A stretch of DNA of 64,000 bases. Source: UBA1161 sp002311745 (lineage in GTDB: Bacteria > Planctomycetota > Phycisphaerae > Tepidisphaerales > Tepidisphaeraceae). Location: assembly GCA_050018415.1 (NCBI GenBank), contig JBEKAB010000008.1, positions 1 through 64,000 of the forward strand. Reading direction: 5' to 3'. Both the position numbers and the translations under genes were made by a program. A model generated the notes under the pieces. That model was given only the letters and a program-made list of their open reading frames with translations, did not search any database and had not been told where the DNA came from. Positions 8,555-18,416 of the stretch are shown here, piece by piece (position 1 is the stretch's first letter; every line of letters begins with the position of its first letter).

Positions 8555-10516
8555 CTAACGGGCCTGGCACCATCGCCGCCACATCGCCCGATAGGCCGCC
8601 TCCACGTCTCGGGCAAAGCCCGGGCCGTCGGTCAGCGGGGAGCTCTGCAAACGCGACCGCAAACCACGGCGCAGCTCGGCGAGGCGAGGCAAATCCTCCG
8701 CCAGGGCGCGGGCAATCGCCACGTACTGGTCCGGGGCCCTAGCGATCAACTCAGGCAGATTCAGATTGTACAGAAGACTGACCCCCGCCCGGCTGACCGC
8801 GGTGTTGCCGGCCAGCGTCACCATCGGAACCCCCAACCACAGCGAATCAAGGCTGGTGGTATGACCGGGATAGGGAAACGGGTCCAGGCCGATATCCTGG
8901 CGGCTGCACAAGGCAACGTACTGGTCCAACGGCAATCGGCTGAACAGCTCGATGCGCTGCGGATCGATGCCGCGTTGGGCCAGGGTCTGCCGGACACGGA
9001 CGGACGTCTGCCCCGGCGGGCAACGCAGGATCAGACGCGAATCTTTTACCGCCGCCAAAACCTTGCCCCACGTCTCCAGGACCGCGGGCGTCACCTTGCA
9101 GAAATTATTCAAGCTGCCAAAGGTGACGTAGCCGTTGCTTAACGCCGGCAGTTCGCTTATCGGCAGGTCTTTGCCGCTCCATTTCCAGCAGAGGTAGGTT
9201 CGCGGCAGGCGGATGGTCTGCTCGACATAATACCGCTCCGTGCCCGGGGGGTCGATGTAAGGATCGCCCAGCCGGTAGTCCATGGTGCTCAGGCCCGTCG
9301 TGCTCGGATATCCCAAATACGTCACCTGCACGGGCGCGGGCTTTTGCGCAAAGACCAACAGACGGTTGTGACCCAAGTGGAGGGACAGGTCCACCAGGAT
9401 GTCGATTTTTTCCCCTCGCACCAGCTCCGCCACCTGCTGGTCGGACCAACCGGCGATGCAGTGCCACCGGTCGCTGCAGGCGCGCAAGCGCCGCGTCACC
9501 TCATCTTCGATCGGCGCATTGGCAAAACAGATGATTTGAAACTGCGTATGGTCGTGATGGGCAAGCAGCGGCTCCAATGCCATTCCAACCGGATGGCTGC
9601 GCAGATCGGCTGAGACGTAGCCGATGCGCAAGGGTCTGTCGGGGGAGGGATCGTTATCATGCGACCGGATGGACTTGGCCAACGCCGCCGCGTGCCGGGC
9701 GTTATACGCCAGGTGCTCGCGCAATAACGCCGCCGCGTCGTAATCGGGATGAAAGTGCAGCGTGTAGAGCCGGTTGCTGTGCAGGCTGGCGTCGTCCGGC
9801 CGAAGCTGCATCGCGCGATCGTTACTGGCCAGCGCTGCATCGAGTTGGCCGATGTCTTTTTGCGCGTTGCCCAAGAGAATCAGGGCCTGGTCGAAATCCG
9901 GCCGAAGAGCCAAGGCCTGACGCACCATCGAAATGGCCTCGTCCACGCGGCCGTTGGCGTGCAGCGCGTTGGCCAGGTTGTGCAGCGCCTCCGGACAATT
10001 CGGATCCAGCGACAGCGCTCGTTGGAATGCGGCGATCGCCTCATGCCGTTTGCCCATATCCGACAAAGCGATGCCCAGGCGCGTGTGAGCTTCCAGGTGA
10101 TCCGGCCGAAGCGCCGCGGCCCGCTCGAAGGCGGCGGCGGATTCCTGCGCCCGACCGGTGGTTTGCAGCGCGGTGCCGAGGTTGAACCACCCATCGGCGA
10201 AATCCGGCCGCAGGCCCAAAGCCTGACGGTAAGCCACCATGGCCGCCTCCCACTGGCCCAAATTCGCCAGGGCAATGCCCAGATTGTTGTGGTAATCGAA
10301 CCTGCGGGGATCAACGGCAACGGCCCGGCGGAGTAATTCAACGGCTGGCTTGGGCTGGGAGGCGAACTGCAAAATCCCCAGTAAATGCAGGGCGTCGCCA
10401 TGCTCGGGCTGTTGGGCGAGAATCTGCCGGCAAAGCGATTCTGCCTGCTCGGTACGTCCGGCCTGCTGATGCTGCAGCGCCGCGTCAAACATTTGTTGGA
10501 TCGAGCTGGGGTCCAT
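8555..10516 (-). CDS. TPR protein with SPINDLY/OGT-type glycosyltransferase domain (copy 2)
   Basis: 653 residues. Residues about 1-270 are tandem 34-residue TPR units (for example YHNNLGIALANLGQWEAAMV and ALHNLANALHANGRVDEAIS). Residues about 300-650 are a GT41 (O-GlcNAc transferase-like) catalytic region starting LRIGYVSADLRSHPVG and including DILVDLSLHLGHNRL, PVQVTYLGYPSTTG, YVTFGSLNNFCKV and GLDPFPYPGHTTSLDSLWLG. GT41 enzymes move a sugar from a UDP-sugar to Ser/Thr of proteins; TPRs choose the substrate. Start at ATG 10516, one base after the stop of the upstream paralogue, implies translational coupling. The two copies arose by tandem duplication and diverged in TPR number. Substrate unknown. 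Confidence 0.88.
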   Translation of the reverse strand: MDPSSIQQMFDAALQHQQAGRTEQAESLCRQILAQQPEHGDALHLLGILQFASQPKPAVELLRRAVAVDPRRFDYHNNLGIALANLGQWEAAMVAYRQALGLRPDFADGWFNLGTALQTTGRAQESAAAFERAAALRPDHLEAHTRLGIALSDMGKRHEAIAAFQRALSLDPNCPEALHNLANALHANGRVDEAISMVRQALALRPDFDQALILLGNAQKDIGQLDAALASNDRAMQLRPDDASLHSNRLYTLHFHPDYDAAALLREHLAYNARHAAALAKSIRSHDNDPSPDRPLRIGYVSADLRSHPVGMALEPLLAHHDHTQFQIICFANAPIEDEVTRRLRACSDRWHCIAGWSDQQVAELVRGEKIDILVDLSLHLGHNRLLVFAQKPAPVQVTYLGYPSTTGLSTMDYRLGDPYIDPPGTERYYVEQTIRLPRTYLCWKWSGKDLPISELPALSNGYVTFGSLNNFCKVTPAVLETWGKVLAAVKDSRLILRCPPGQTSVRVRQTLAQRGIDPQRIELFSRLPLDQYVALCSRQDIGLDPFPYPGHTTSLDSLWLGVPMVTLAGNTAVSRAGVSLLYNLNLPELIARAPDQYVAIARALAEDLPRLAELRRGLRSRLQSSPLTDGPGFARDVEAAYRAMWRRWCQAR

Positions 10517-10517
10517 T

Positions 10518-12677
10518 TCAAGATTGCTTGGTCTGACACCACTGCCGCCACATCGCCCGATACGCGCTCTCCACGTTGCGGGCGAATCGGTCGGCATCCA
10601 TCAGGGGCGAGTTTTCCATCCGCTGACGCAGGGTTGAGCGCAACTCCGCCAGGCGCGGCAGATCGCCCGCCAAGCCCACGGCCAATCGCACGAAATCCTG
10701 CGGCCTTTGCCCCACAAGCTCCTCGGCTAAACCCAAGTTCTTGCTTTGGCTCCATCCCGCCCGCGACACCGCCCTCTGACCCACCATGCTCACCACCGGA
10801 ACACCCATCCATAAACTATCCAGGCTGGTGGTGTGCCCGTTGTACGGAAACGTGTCCAGTCCGATATCGATGCGGTGATACCGCTTCAGGTACTGCTCCC
10901 GAGGAGCAAACTCCACAAACTCCACGCGATCCGCCTGGACTTTCAGTTTCTCCAGCACCTGCGGACGATGCGAGCCTTGCGGGCACAGCAGGATCAGCCG
11001 CGAACCGGGCACCGCCGACAAAACCTGCGACCACAATTCCAACGTGCCGGCGTTGACCTTGCAGAAGTTGTTCAGGCAGCCGAAGGTCACATGGCCAACT
11101 GAAAGAGCCGGCAGAGCGCCAACCGGCGGCTGATCGGTCAACGGATCGTAACACCAGAACGTATCCGGCAGGCGGATGGACTTCTCGACGTAATCGCCAT
11201 CGGCGTCTGGCGGGTCCAGATACGGATCGGTCAAACGATAGTCCATGGCCGTCATGCCCGTGGTGCCGGGATACGCCAGCCAGGCCACCTGCACGGGCGC
11301 CGGTTTGCGGGCAAAGACCAGCGGTCGACCGTTGGCCATGTGCATCGTCAGGTCCACCAGGATGTCGATCTGGTCCTGGCGGATCATCCGCGCCACATCG
11401 GCATCCGATTGGCCCAGGCAATCACGCCACACATCCGCATAGCCGCGCAGACGCTGCGTGAGCTGGTCCGGCCTTTCCACGCTGGCGTAGCAGAAGACTT
11501 CAAACTGCTCATGATGGTGATGCGACAGCAGCGGCGTCGTGAAGAAAGACTGGCAATGGTTGCACAAATCGGGCGAAACGTAGCCGATTTTCAGGCGGCG
11601 ATCGGGGTTGCGATCGTTGGCATGCGGCTGGATCGCCGCGGCCAGCGGCTGGGCATGGCGCCGGTCCCACTCCAAATGTTCCTGGAGAATGGCTTTAGCG
11701 TCATAATCCGGACGGAAATAGAGGCCATAAAGTCGGCAACCATGCGCAGCGGCGTGGTCGGGATGATCTTTTAGAATGTGGTCATACGCCGCCAGCATTT
11801 CATCCAATCGTGCGGCATCCTTGTAGGCGTTGGCCAGATTGATCCAGGCATCGACAAAATCGGCGCGCAGATCAATCGCCTGATGGTAGGCGGCAACAGC
11901 CTGGTCGATCTGTGCCGCGGCGCGTAGAGCGTTGCCCAGATTGAAGGCTGCTGCTGCGAAGTCCGGGCGCAGAGCCAGGGCCCGGCGAAAGGCCGCAGCG
12001 GCCTCGTCCAACCGTCCCAGGTCCTGCAGGGTGTTGCCCATGGCGGCGTAGGCTTCGGGAAAATCAGGCTTCAGTTCCACGGCCTTGCGGGAGGCGAGCA
12101 GCGATTCGTCCAGGCGGTCCTTGGCTCGCAATGCCATGGCCAGTTCGTGATGCGCCTGGGCGAATTGCGGATGGAGCGCCAGCGCGCGCCTGAATGCGGT
12201 GATCGCCTCGTCCAGCCGCCCGGCGGCGATCAAGGAGGTGCCGAGATTATTGTGCGCATCGGGATATTCCGGCGAGAGCTTCACGGCTTGTTGCAAGGCG
12301 GCGATCGCCTCGGCCGTGCGGCCTCGGGATTGAAGCACCACCCCCAGATTGTTGTACGCCGTCGGAAAGTTAGGTTGCCGTTGGATCGCTTGCTCGAAGG
12401 CGGCGGTCGCCTCGTCGGCCCGCCCGCACTCCGCCAGGACCAGCCCCAGATTGCAGAGATAATCAGCTCGCGCGGGATCGAGCTGCACGGATCGGCGAAG
12501 AAAGGGCATCGCCTCGTTCGCCCGGCCGGTTTGATACAGAATCACGCCCAGCAGGTGCATGACATCGGGGCAGTCTGGGTCTCGTGCCAGGACTTGCCGG
12601 CAAATCGACTCGGCCTGCTGCAACCGGCCCGCCTGGTGGTGAAGCTTGGCCGCTTGCAGCATCTGCTGGATACTCAT
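10518..12677 (-). CDS. TPR protein with SPINDLY/OGT-type glycosyltransferase domain (copy 1)
   Basis: 719 residues, a paralogue of the following gene with about two more TPR units at the N-terminal side (residues about 1-330) and the same GT41 domain: LKIGYVSPDLCNHCQSFF, DILVDLTMHMANGRPLVF, PVQVAWLAYPGTTG, HVTFGCLNNFCKV, LDTFPYNGHTTSLDSLWMG. The conserved histidines and the G-x-x-NNFCK loop of the OGT nucleotide-sugar site are present. Start ATG at 12677, preceded by TAGGGG. First of a minus-strand pair; 78 bases behind the O-antigen-ligase-like gene. Likely a cytoplasmic protein-glycosylating enzyme or part of polysaccharide assembly; the acceptor cannot be read from sequence. Confidence 0.88.
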   Translation of the reverse strand: MSIQQMLQAAKLHHQAGRLQQAESICRQVLARDPDCPDVMHLLGVILYQTGRANEAMPFLRRSVQLDPARADYLCNLGLVLAECGRADEATAAFEQAIQRQPNFPTAYNNLGVVLQSRGRTAEAIAALQQAVKLSPEYPDAHNNLGTSLIAAGRLDEAITAFRRALALHPQFAQAHHELAMALRAKDRLDESLLASRKAVELKPDFPEAYAAMGNTLQDLGRLDEAAAAFRRALALRPDFAAAAFNLGNALRAAAQIDQAVAAYHQAIDLRADFVDAWINLANAYKDAARLDEMLAAYDHILKDHPDHAAAHGCRLYGLYFRPDYDAKAILQEHLEWDRRHAQPLAAAIQPHANDRNPDRRLKIGYVSPDLCNHCQSFFTTPLLSHHHHEQFEVFCYASVERPDQLTQRLRGYADVWRDCLGQSDADVARMIRQDQIDILVDLTMHMANGRPLVFARKPAPVQVAWLAYPGTTGMTAMDYRLTDPYLDPPDADGDYVEKSIRLPDTFWCYDPLTDQPPVGALPALSVGHVTFGCLNNFCKVNAGTLELWSQVLSAVPGSRLILLCPQGSHRPQVLEKLKVQADRVEFVEFAPREQYLKRYHRIDIGLDTFPYNGHTTSLDSLWMGVPVVSMVGQRAVSRAGWSQSKNLGLAEELVGQRPQDFVRLAVGLAGDLPRLAELRSTLRQRMENSPLMDADRFARNVESAYRAMWRQWCQTKQS

Positions 12678-12755
12678 CGCCCCTAAATCCTAAACGATTG
12701 CCGGCCAATTCAAAAAGCCAAGCAAGGCCGGTGGGCTGACGCTGGCAGCGCGGGT

Positions 12756-15005
12756 TCAATCTTTCAGCGACGCGATCTGCTTTTGAATCGCCCGCACCTG
12801 ATCCGGCGGCAGGCGCTTGGGCTCGGACTTGTCCAGCAGATCGTTGTAATGGAGGGCGAATTGCAACTGCGAGCGGGCTTTGTCGCGCAGGCCGAGCATG
12901 CCCAGGGCGCGGGCGTAATCCAGGCGTATGGAGACCTCGTTGGGATTGAGTTGCAGGGCTTTGTCGAAGTCGCGGATGACCTGATCGCGGTCGCCCGTCT
13001 CCAGGGCCAGGGACGCGCGGGCGAGGTACGACGTGACGTTGGATGGATTGCGCCCAATCGCGCTCCCGTAATACGCCATGATCTGCGTGCGAAGTTGCTG
13101 GGGCACGCCGGCCAGGCGGCCGGAGCCGATCAAAGAGTTCAAGCCGTAATGCAGGGCGCGGCCGGCCCGATAGGCGTAGTCGGCGTTCAGCGGCAAATCG
13201 GATCGGGCGGCGTCATAGGCGCCGGCGGCGGCGTCGAATCGGCCTGCCCGCAGGGCATCATCGCCGGCATGGGCGGCCGCCTCGGCGCGGGCGGTGGGCA
13301 ACCAAACAAAAATCGCCGCCGCAATCCAGATCGCAGCGCCGCCGATGAGGCAGACGGCTGCAGCGGTGCGCCGCCAAGCCGTCGGCAAGGTCGGCAGCCT
13401 GGCTCCCAATGCCGAGCCGGCCAGAAGCCCAAAGAGGCACAACGGCCCGGCTTCGAAGATCGAAAACTCGATCAGGTTGTGGATGAGAAATACGCCGATG
13501 CCCACCAGCAGGCCGTACAAAATCCACGGCGCCGGGCGGTCGTCCAGCCGAGGACCCTCCAGCGAACGCAGAGCCACCAGTGAGGCGCCGATGACCAGCG
13601 CGGCCAGATACATGATCCGTTTCATCAGCTCCAGCGCGATGAAGCTGGCATCCTGATGAAAATCGATGTCGGCGAAAATGTTGATGGCCAGGATGACCAG
13701 GACCAGCGTTAAGACTTGTGCAAATCCGCCAGCCCGCGCCGCGTGGGACGTCCGGTCGGCAGGCGGCGGCGGAGTGATCGGGCGCGACAGTTCCCACCAT
13801 AGCCGGATGATCCAGGCCAGAAGAAGAACACCGCCGATGACGCCCAGTTCGACGAAGAAGCGGACCAAAAAATCATGCGGGTCGCGGACTTCTTCCGCGG
13901 CGGCGGGCAGGCGGGCGCCCAAGTAGTGCTGGCCGAAGTTGTCCCATCCCACGCCGCGGATGGGATGGCGCAGCAGGATGTGCCAGGCGGCAACCCAGTA
14001 GCGCCAGCGGAAATTGAGGCTGGCGGTCGGTAGGCCGTGGCGGACCAGTCCGTATCCGACCACGGCGGCCATGGCAGCACCTACCGCCGCGACTGTGGCC
14101 CAGAACCATCTTCCCCAATGGTTCGCCAGCGATCGGCCAAATCTCCAGATCACGAGCAGCATCGCGGCGGCCAGGATGGGCAGGACCATCGCGGCCTTGG
14201 AACGCGTGTAGATCAGCAGCCACACAGCCAGCGGCACGGCCAGGGCCAGTCCCCCGGCCCAGGCGGGCGGATCGCGGTCCACGCGCCGCTGCATCGCCAC
14301 GGCGGCGCCGATCACCGTCAGCAAAACGATCAGGCTTGCCAACGAATTGGCCGAGGAGGTGAAACCCAGCAGCTCGCCGCTGAGAATTTTTTTCTCGAAT
14401 TGCCGGGCGACGAAACTGTCCGCGACGTATCCCCGATCGCGCAGGATCGATGGCTTGTTGGCCAGGAAGGTGCGGGCCGTCTCGGGCAGTTCAGCGAATT
14501 TGTAATAGAACCCCTGCGCCAGAAAGACCAGCAGAAGGCCGTAGGCGACGGCGGCGACGATGCGCAGGCGAAGCCAGCTCCGCACAAGCTGGGAGGCGGA
14601 CCAGAGCAGCGCCAGTGCCGCCACGAGATGGGCCGCACCCACCATGGCGGCGAACTTGTCATCCGCCCATTTGACGCTCAGGGCTGTCCAAGCCGCCAGC
14701 GGCAACAGGAGGATTTGAGCCGCGCCCCACCGCAGCACATACGACCGATCCACGACACGCCGCAGCAGCACCAGCAAGACGCTCAGGCCGCAGATCAGGT
14801 CCAGCGCCAGCGACCAGGCGGGGCCCGGACCGCGGGGATACGCGGCCGTCCCCGGCGAGACGGGAAACGGATCGCGCAGCGATTCCAGGAACGTGCATCG
14901 CGCCACCGCGACCGCCAGCACCAACAAAAACGCCCCGCGCGTGAGGCCCGCGTACCAGTCCACGCGCCAGCGCTGCCGCGATTGAATGCTCGATCCGATG
15001 GTCAT
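12756..15005 (-). CDS. O-antigen ligase / polymerase-like membrane protein with TPR tail
   Basis: 749 residues. The first ~560 hold about a dozen hydrophobic helices with a long periplasmic loop in the middle containing RHGLPTASLNFRWRYWVAAW and HPIRGVGWDNFGQHYL, the pattern of the Wzy/WaaL superfamily (Wzy_C loop with R and H residues and a G-W/F-D-N-F-x-x-x-Y segment). The last ~170 residues are helical TPR-like repeats (AGAYDAARSDLPLNADYAYR, RDFDKALQLNPNEVS). Such proteins polymerise or attach undecaprenyl-linked glycans in the periplasm. Start ATG 15005 overlaps the upstream stop by four bases (ATGA), so it is coupled to the WecA-like gene. Ligase versus polymerase cannot be decided here. 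Confidence 0.85.
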   Translation of the reverse strand: MTIGSSIQSRQRWRVDWYAGLTRGAFLLVLAVAVARCTFLESLRDPFPVSPGTAAYPRGPGPAWSLALDLICGLSVLLVLLRRVVDRSYVLRWGAAQILLLPLAAWTALSVKWADDKFAAMVGAAHLVAALALLWSASQLVRSWLRLRIVAAVAYGLLLVFLAQGFYYKFAELPETARTFLANKPSILRDRGYVADSFVARQFEKKILSGELLGFTSSANSLASLIVLLTVIGAAVAMQRRVDRDPPAWAGGLALAVPLAVWLLIYTRSKAAMVLPILAAAMLLVIWRFGRSLANHWGRWFWATVAAVGAAMAAVVGYGLVRHGLPTASLNFRWRYWVAAWHILLRHPIRGVGWDNFGQHYLGARLPAAAEEVRDPHDFLVRFFVELGVIGGVLLLAWIIRLWWELSRPITPPPPADRTSHAARAGGFAQVLTLVLVILAINIFADIDFHQDASFIALELMKRIMYLAALVIGASLVALRSLEGPRLDDRPAPWILYGLLVGIGVFLIHNLIEFSIFEAGPLCLFGLLAGSALGARLPTLPTAWRRTAAAVCLIGGAAIWIAAAIFVWLPTARAEAAAHAGDDALRAGRFDAAAGAYDAARSDLPLNADYAYRAGRALHYGLNSLIGSGRLAGVPQQLRTQIMAYYGSAIGRNPSNVTSYLARASLALETGDRDQVIRDFDKALQLNPNEVSIRLDYARALGMLGLRDKARSQLQFALHYNDLLDKSEPKRLPPDQVRAIQKQIASLKD

Positions 15006-16120
15006 CTCTCTTCTCTGGGTGGCAAAGGATGCTGTTCGAGCAGACCCACCATGCAGAGAATCAGCAACGTCTGCACGACGATCAGGATGGCCAGATCGCC
15101 GGACACGTGCGGAAGCAGGATGGCGGCGATGCTGGTGGCGGCGGCGACCAGGTACAGGCACAACACGGCGGTGCGGCGCGACATGCCGCGAGCGACCAGG
15201 CGATGGCTGAAATGATTGGCATCACCGACGAACGGATTTTTGCCGCGAATCAGCCGAATCACACTGACCAACACCAGATCGTACAGCGGCAAAGCCAGGA
15301 CGATCAGCGGGGCGAAGACTGCGTACCAGCGGTTGGCCCATGCGGCTCCGCGCGGCAAATAGGTGGTGCGAACCGTTAGCACGCCCAAAAGCAATCCGAT
15401 GACCAGACTGCCGCCATCGCCCATGAAGATCGTCGCCGGCGGAAAGTTGTAGCAAAGAAATCCCAACAGGGAGCCCAGGAGCAGGGCAAGCGCGGCGGCG
15501 ACAAACCATTGCCCGATCGACATCGTGGCCACCAGCAGGGCTACGGCGCACACCGCCGCCACTCCCGCCGACAGGCCGTCCATGTTGTCCAGAAAATTGA
15601 ACGCGTTGGTCACCGCTACGATCCACAGCACCGTCACGATCACGGAAATCCATTGGCCCGCCGGGATCGCGTGATCCAGAAACGTCAGAACCCGCAGGTG
15701 CAAGCCGATCACCAGCGAGCCGATGGCCACCAATTGTACGGCCAGCTTGAAATACGGTCCCAGGGCCTTGCGGTCATCCCAAAGACCCAGCACGTGAACG
15801 ACGGCGGCCGTCACCAGCATGCCCAGAGCCACAGGCGTTTGCTGGCGTGCACCCGACCAATAAGCGTCGATGTCGGGGATGCCGCGCGCTGCATGGGGCG
15901 GAGGGAAAAGGTTGACGTAAACCAATCCGGCCAGGACCGGCAAGGCGAAGCCCCAGAAGATGGCGATCCCGCCCGCCAGGGGTTTGGGGCTGACATGGAT
16001 TTTTCTTTCGCCGGGCTGGTCCACGAGACCGATGCGCAAGGCGACCGGGCGCACCAGACGCGTCAGGAGCCAGGATACTGCAAAGCCGAGGGGGATCAGG
16101 CAAACAATGGCCAGTTTCAT
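15002..16120 (-). CDS. WecA/MraY-type undecaprenyl-phosphate sugar-1-phosphate transferase
   Basis: 372 residues, about eleven membrane helices. Family motifs are clear: DQPGERKIHVSPKPLAGGIA (family: D-x-P-x-x-R-K-x-H, GG) near residue 35, NAFNFLDNMDGLSAG with the catalytic Asp/Asn residues, FMGDGGSLVIG, and a late H-R motif (FSHRLVARGMSRR). The enzyme puts the first sugar-1-phosphate on the lipid carrier undecaprenyl phosphate and so starts a wall or surface polysaccharide. It heads a minus-strand operon with the ligase-like gene and two OGT-like genes. WecA/TagO-type (GlcNAc-1-P) is more likely than MraY because it lies outside any murein cluster. No clear Shine-Dalgarno upstream. Confidence 0.92.
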   Translation of the reverse strand: MKLAIVCLIPLGFAVSWLLTRLVRPVALRIGLVDQPGERKIHVSPKPLAGGIAIFWGFALPVLAGLVYVNLFPPPHAARGIPDIDAYWSGARQQTPVALGMLVTAAVVHVLGLWDDRKALGPYFKLAVQLVAIGSLVIGLHLRVLTFLDHAIPAGQWISVIVTVLWIVAVTNAFNFLDNMDGLSAGVAAVCAVALLVATMSIGQWFVAAALALLLGSLLGFLCYNFPPATIFMGDGGSLVIGLLLGVLTVRTTYLPRGAAWANRWYAVFAPLIVLALPLYDLVLVSVIRLIRGKNPFVGDANHFSHRLVARGMSRRTAVLCLYLVAAATSIAAILLPHVSGDLAILIVVQTLLILCMVGLLEQHPLPPREER

Positions 16121-16190
16121 GCAGTACCGTCACGATACCCGTTTTGTGCGGCACAAAAAAGAACGGCACTCACCGGCAAAAAGAATCGGA

Positions 16191-17327
16191 TCACAGAATC
16201 GGCCTGACGCGGCCGTTGCCGTGGCCGCCGCGTTTGCCCCAGATGCCGGGGATGGCGCCGCCGCAATCGGGGCATTTGCCCTCCGCAGTGACGCGGTTTT
16301 CCTGAACCAAAAAGCTCCAGCGGCGGATCAGGGTGGCGTTGCAATGGTGGCAGCGGGTGTTTTCCCACTGGCCGACCTGCCCCGGCAGGTTGCCGGGATA
16401 AATGTAGCGGATGCCGGCTTGCTGGCCGTACTCGACGATCGTCATGAGATCATCGGCGGTGGTCTGGCGGTAGCCATCGGTCATCTTGTAATCGGGATGG
16501 AACGCCGTCACGTGCCAGGGCATCAGCGGGTCCACCGAGGCCAGGAATTCGGCCATGCGTTTGAGTTCATCGGGGTCGTCACTGAAACCGGGGACGACCA
16601 GCGTCACGATCTCGACCCAGAAATTACGCTCCTTGAGCATGCGGATGGTTTGGGTGACGTTTTCCATGACGCCGCCCAGAGCGCGGTAGTTCTTGGGATT
16701 GAAGGTCTTCAGATCGACCTTGTAGGCATCCACCCAGGGCCTCAGGTAATCCAGGACCTGGGGGGTGCCGTTGCCGTTGGAAACGTAGGCACATTTGAGG
16801 CCGCGGGCTTTGCCTTCCTTGAAAACGGCCACGGCCCACTCGCTGGTGATCAGGGGTTCGTTGTAACTGGAGGCGATCACGGGCGCGCCGTGTTGCACAG
16901 CGAGGTCCACCAGTTCACGCGGGGTGATTTTGCGGGGCGGCGCGACGGCATCGGGGTCGCGCAGCATCTGGCTGGTGACCCAGTTCTGGCAATAGCCGCA
17001 GTGATAATCGCAGCCGAGCATGCCGAAGGTCAGGGCGTCGCTGCCGCTCAGGCAGTGGAAGAATGGTTTTTTTTCGATGGGGTCGCAGGCCAGGACACCG
17101 ACGTAGCCGTAGGGGACGCGGAGCGTTCCGTTGTCGTTGAAGCGCACGCGGCAAACCCCGTCGCGCCCGGGTTTGATCAGGCAGCGGTGGCCGCAGGCGA
17201 AGCAGCGGATATCGCTTTCGCCTATGTGCTCGATCAATTCCTCGGCCGCGGGGGCGCTGTATTGGTGCAGCATGTCCCGCAACGATTTGAGCCGCTGTTT
17301 GTCTTCGAGGATTTGCAGTTCGGCCAT
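16191..17327 (-). CDS. amrS: AmmeMemoRadiSam-system radical SAM enzyme
   Basis: 378 residues. Contains an N-terminal Cys cluster (CFACGHRC and GVCRVRFN), the radical SAM motif CDYHCGYC near residue 100, the SSYNEP and SNGNGTP segments typical of this family and of pyruvate-formate-lyase-activating-type enzymes, and a C-terminal zinc ribbon (CHHCNAT, CPDCGG). AmrS occurs with MEMO1- and AMMECR1-like partners in a conserved but functionally unresolved system. Neither partner is adjacent here. The ATG at 17327 starts the recognisable protein (MAELQILED); 22 bases separate it from the DUF6807 gene on the same strand. Confidence 0.92.
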   Translation of the reverse strand: MAELQILEDKQRLKSLRDMLHQYSAPAAEELIEHIGESDIRCFACGHRCLIKPGRDGVCRVRFNDNGTLRVPYGYVGVLACDPIEKKPFFHCLSGSDALTFGMLGCDYHCGYCQNWVTSQMLRDPDAVAPPRKITPRELVDLAVQHGAPVIASSYNEPLITSEWAVAVFKEGKARGLKCAYVSNGNGTPQVLDYLRPWVDAYKVDLKTFNPKNYRALGGVMENVTQTIRMLKERNFWVEIVTLVVPGFSDDPDELKRMAEFLASVDPLMPWHVTAFHPDYKMTDGYRQTTADDLMTIVEYGQQAGIRYIYPGNLPGQVGQWENTRCHHCNATLIRRWSFLVQENRVTAEGKCPDCGGAIPGIWGKRGGHGNGRVRPIL

Positions 17328-17349
17328 GAACCCGTCCTTGCCAGTAATT

Positions 17350-18216
17350 TTAGGACGCAGTCTTCTGATCGGCCAGATATTCTTCGTAGGCCTTTTGCAA
17401 CCGGTCTTTTTCCCAGATTCCGTCGTGGACCAGGACGCGGTAGCGGAAGTTGATCGGCTCGCCGCCGGGGATTTCCATGGGCTCGTGGAACAAGAACGCG
17501 GCGTTGAAATAGTGCGTGGCCCCGGTGTCGCCGTACCAGGGGGTGGGATGGCGCGGGTTGGAGGGATGATCGAAGAAGGCGATGCCGCCGCTGGGCCGCA
17601 CGCCCCCGTCGAGGTTGCCGGATAGATCGCACCAGGTGGCGCGGGGTCCGATGGGCCGGCTGCTGGTGGTGCCGTCCGCAAGGAGCAGCCGCGGCTCCTG
17701 CCAGTTTCGCGTGCCGCGGAACGTCAGCCCGCCGTACCCGCCCCAGGTGGTGAAGACCGTGCGGTCCAGTTTCAGGTCCGCCGTGGGCGTGAGATTGAAG
17801 AGGAAATCCAGGGCATAGGCGTGCTCTTCGAGCGGGCGGTATTCGAATTTCCGCTGCTCGTTGAAAACGATGCCGGCGTCGTTGGGACGGACCCATTGCA
17901 CGCGACAGAAGACGGAGATTCGGCCGTCGTCCAAGTGTGTGACGGCCAGTGGCGCCAGCGTGCGCTGTGTGCCCCAGACGGTGCCGTCCTTTTCCTCCCA
18001 GAAGTTTTCGCCGTTGATGAACTTGACGGTGAACCACAGCCCACGTTGCCACCAGTGGTCGTGCGGCTCCAGGAGCGTCAGCACGTGTCCGGCGGGCGTG
18101 CGCAGGGGGTGAAAAAAGGGTTTGGGTTTCCCGGCGTAAACGTAACGCCAAATGGGCGGGCGGTCGGGTGAATCTTGCAGTTCCAGGTACTGGCCGATCT
18201 CGTGACAGAGCCTCAT
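17350..18216 (-). CDS. DUF6807 (PmoA-like) family protein
   Basis: 288 residues, no signal peptide. Features of the DUF6807 family formerly named PmoA: early PFFHPLRTPAGHVLT, then HDHWWQRGLWF, WGTQRTLAPLAV, GGYGGLTFRG, and a late HPTPWYGDTG. The fold is a galactose-mutarotase-like beta sandwich by family knowledge; the old methane-oxygenase name is misleading. In planctomycetes these proteins often sit near sugar oxidoreductases. Start ATG at 18216. It is divergent from amt, with about 200 bases between. Exact function unknown. Confidence 0.8.
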   Translation of the reverse strand: MRLCHEIGQYLELQDSPDRPPIWRYVYAGKPKPFFHPLRTPAGHVLTLLEPHDHWWQRGLWFTVKFINGENFWEEKDGTVWGTQRTLAPLAVTHLDDGRISVFCRVQWVRPNDAGIVFNEQRKFEYRPLEEHAYALDFLFNLTPTADLKLDRTVFTTWGGYGGLTFRGTRNWQEPRLLLADGTTSSRPIGPRATWCDLSGNLDGGVRPSGGIAFFDHPSNPRHPTPWYGDTGATHYFNAAFLFHEPMEIPGGEPINFRYRVLVHDGIWEKDRLQKAYEEYLADQKTAS

Positions 18217-18416
18217 GGCCCGAATTGTACCAGGGGACGCTCCGCCACGCCGGGTCGGTCATATGGTTGCAGACTTAAACCATCAATTTTCCAGGGTTTT
18301 GTCATTTGAATCCGCCGGCGCCGCCGCGACTAAAACGTGTACGTAGCCAAGCCACACGCTACAATCCCCCCGCCGAATGGATCTTGACCAATCCATTCGC
18401 GAGGAGGAACCAACCC

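Noticed and set aside
16142..16158. TTTTGTGC-G-GCACAAAA as terminator behind amrS
   Set aside because: The stem is short and half A-T with no GC-rich part; too weak to call, though it lies in the right place.
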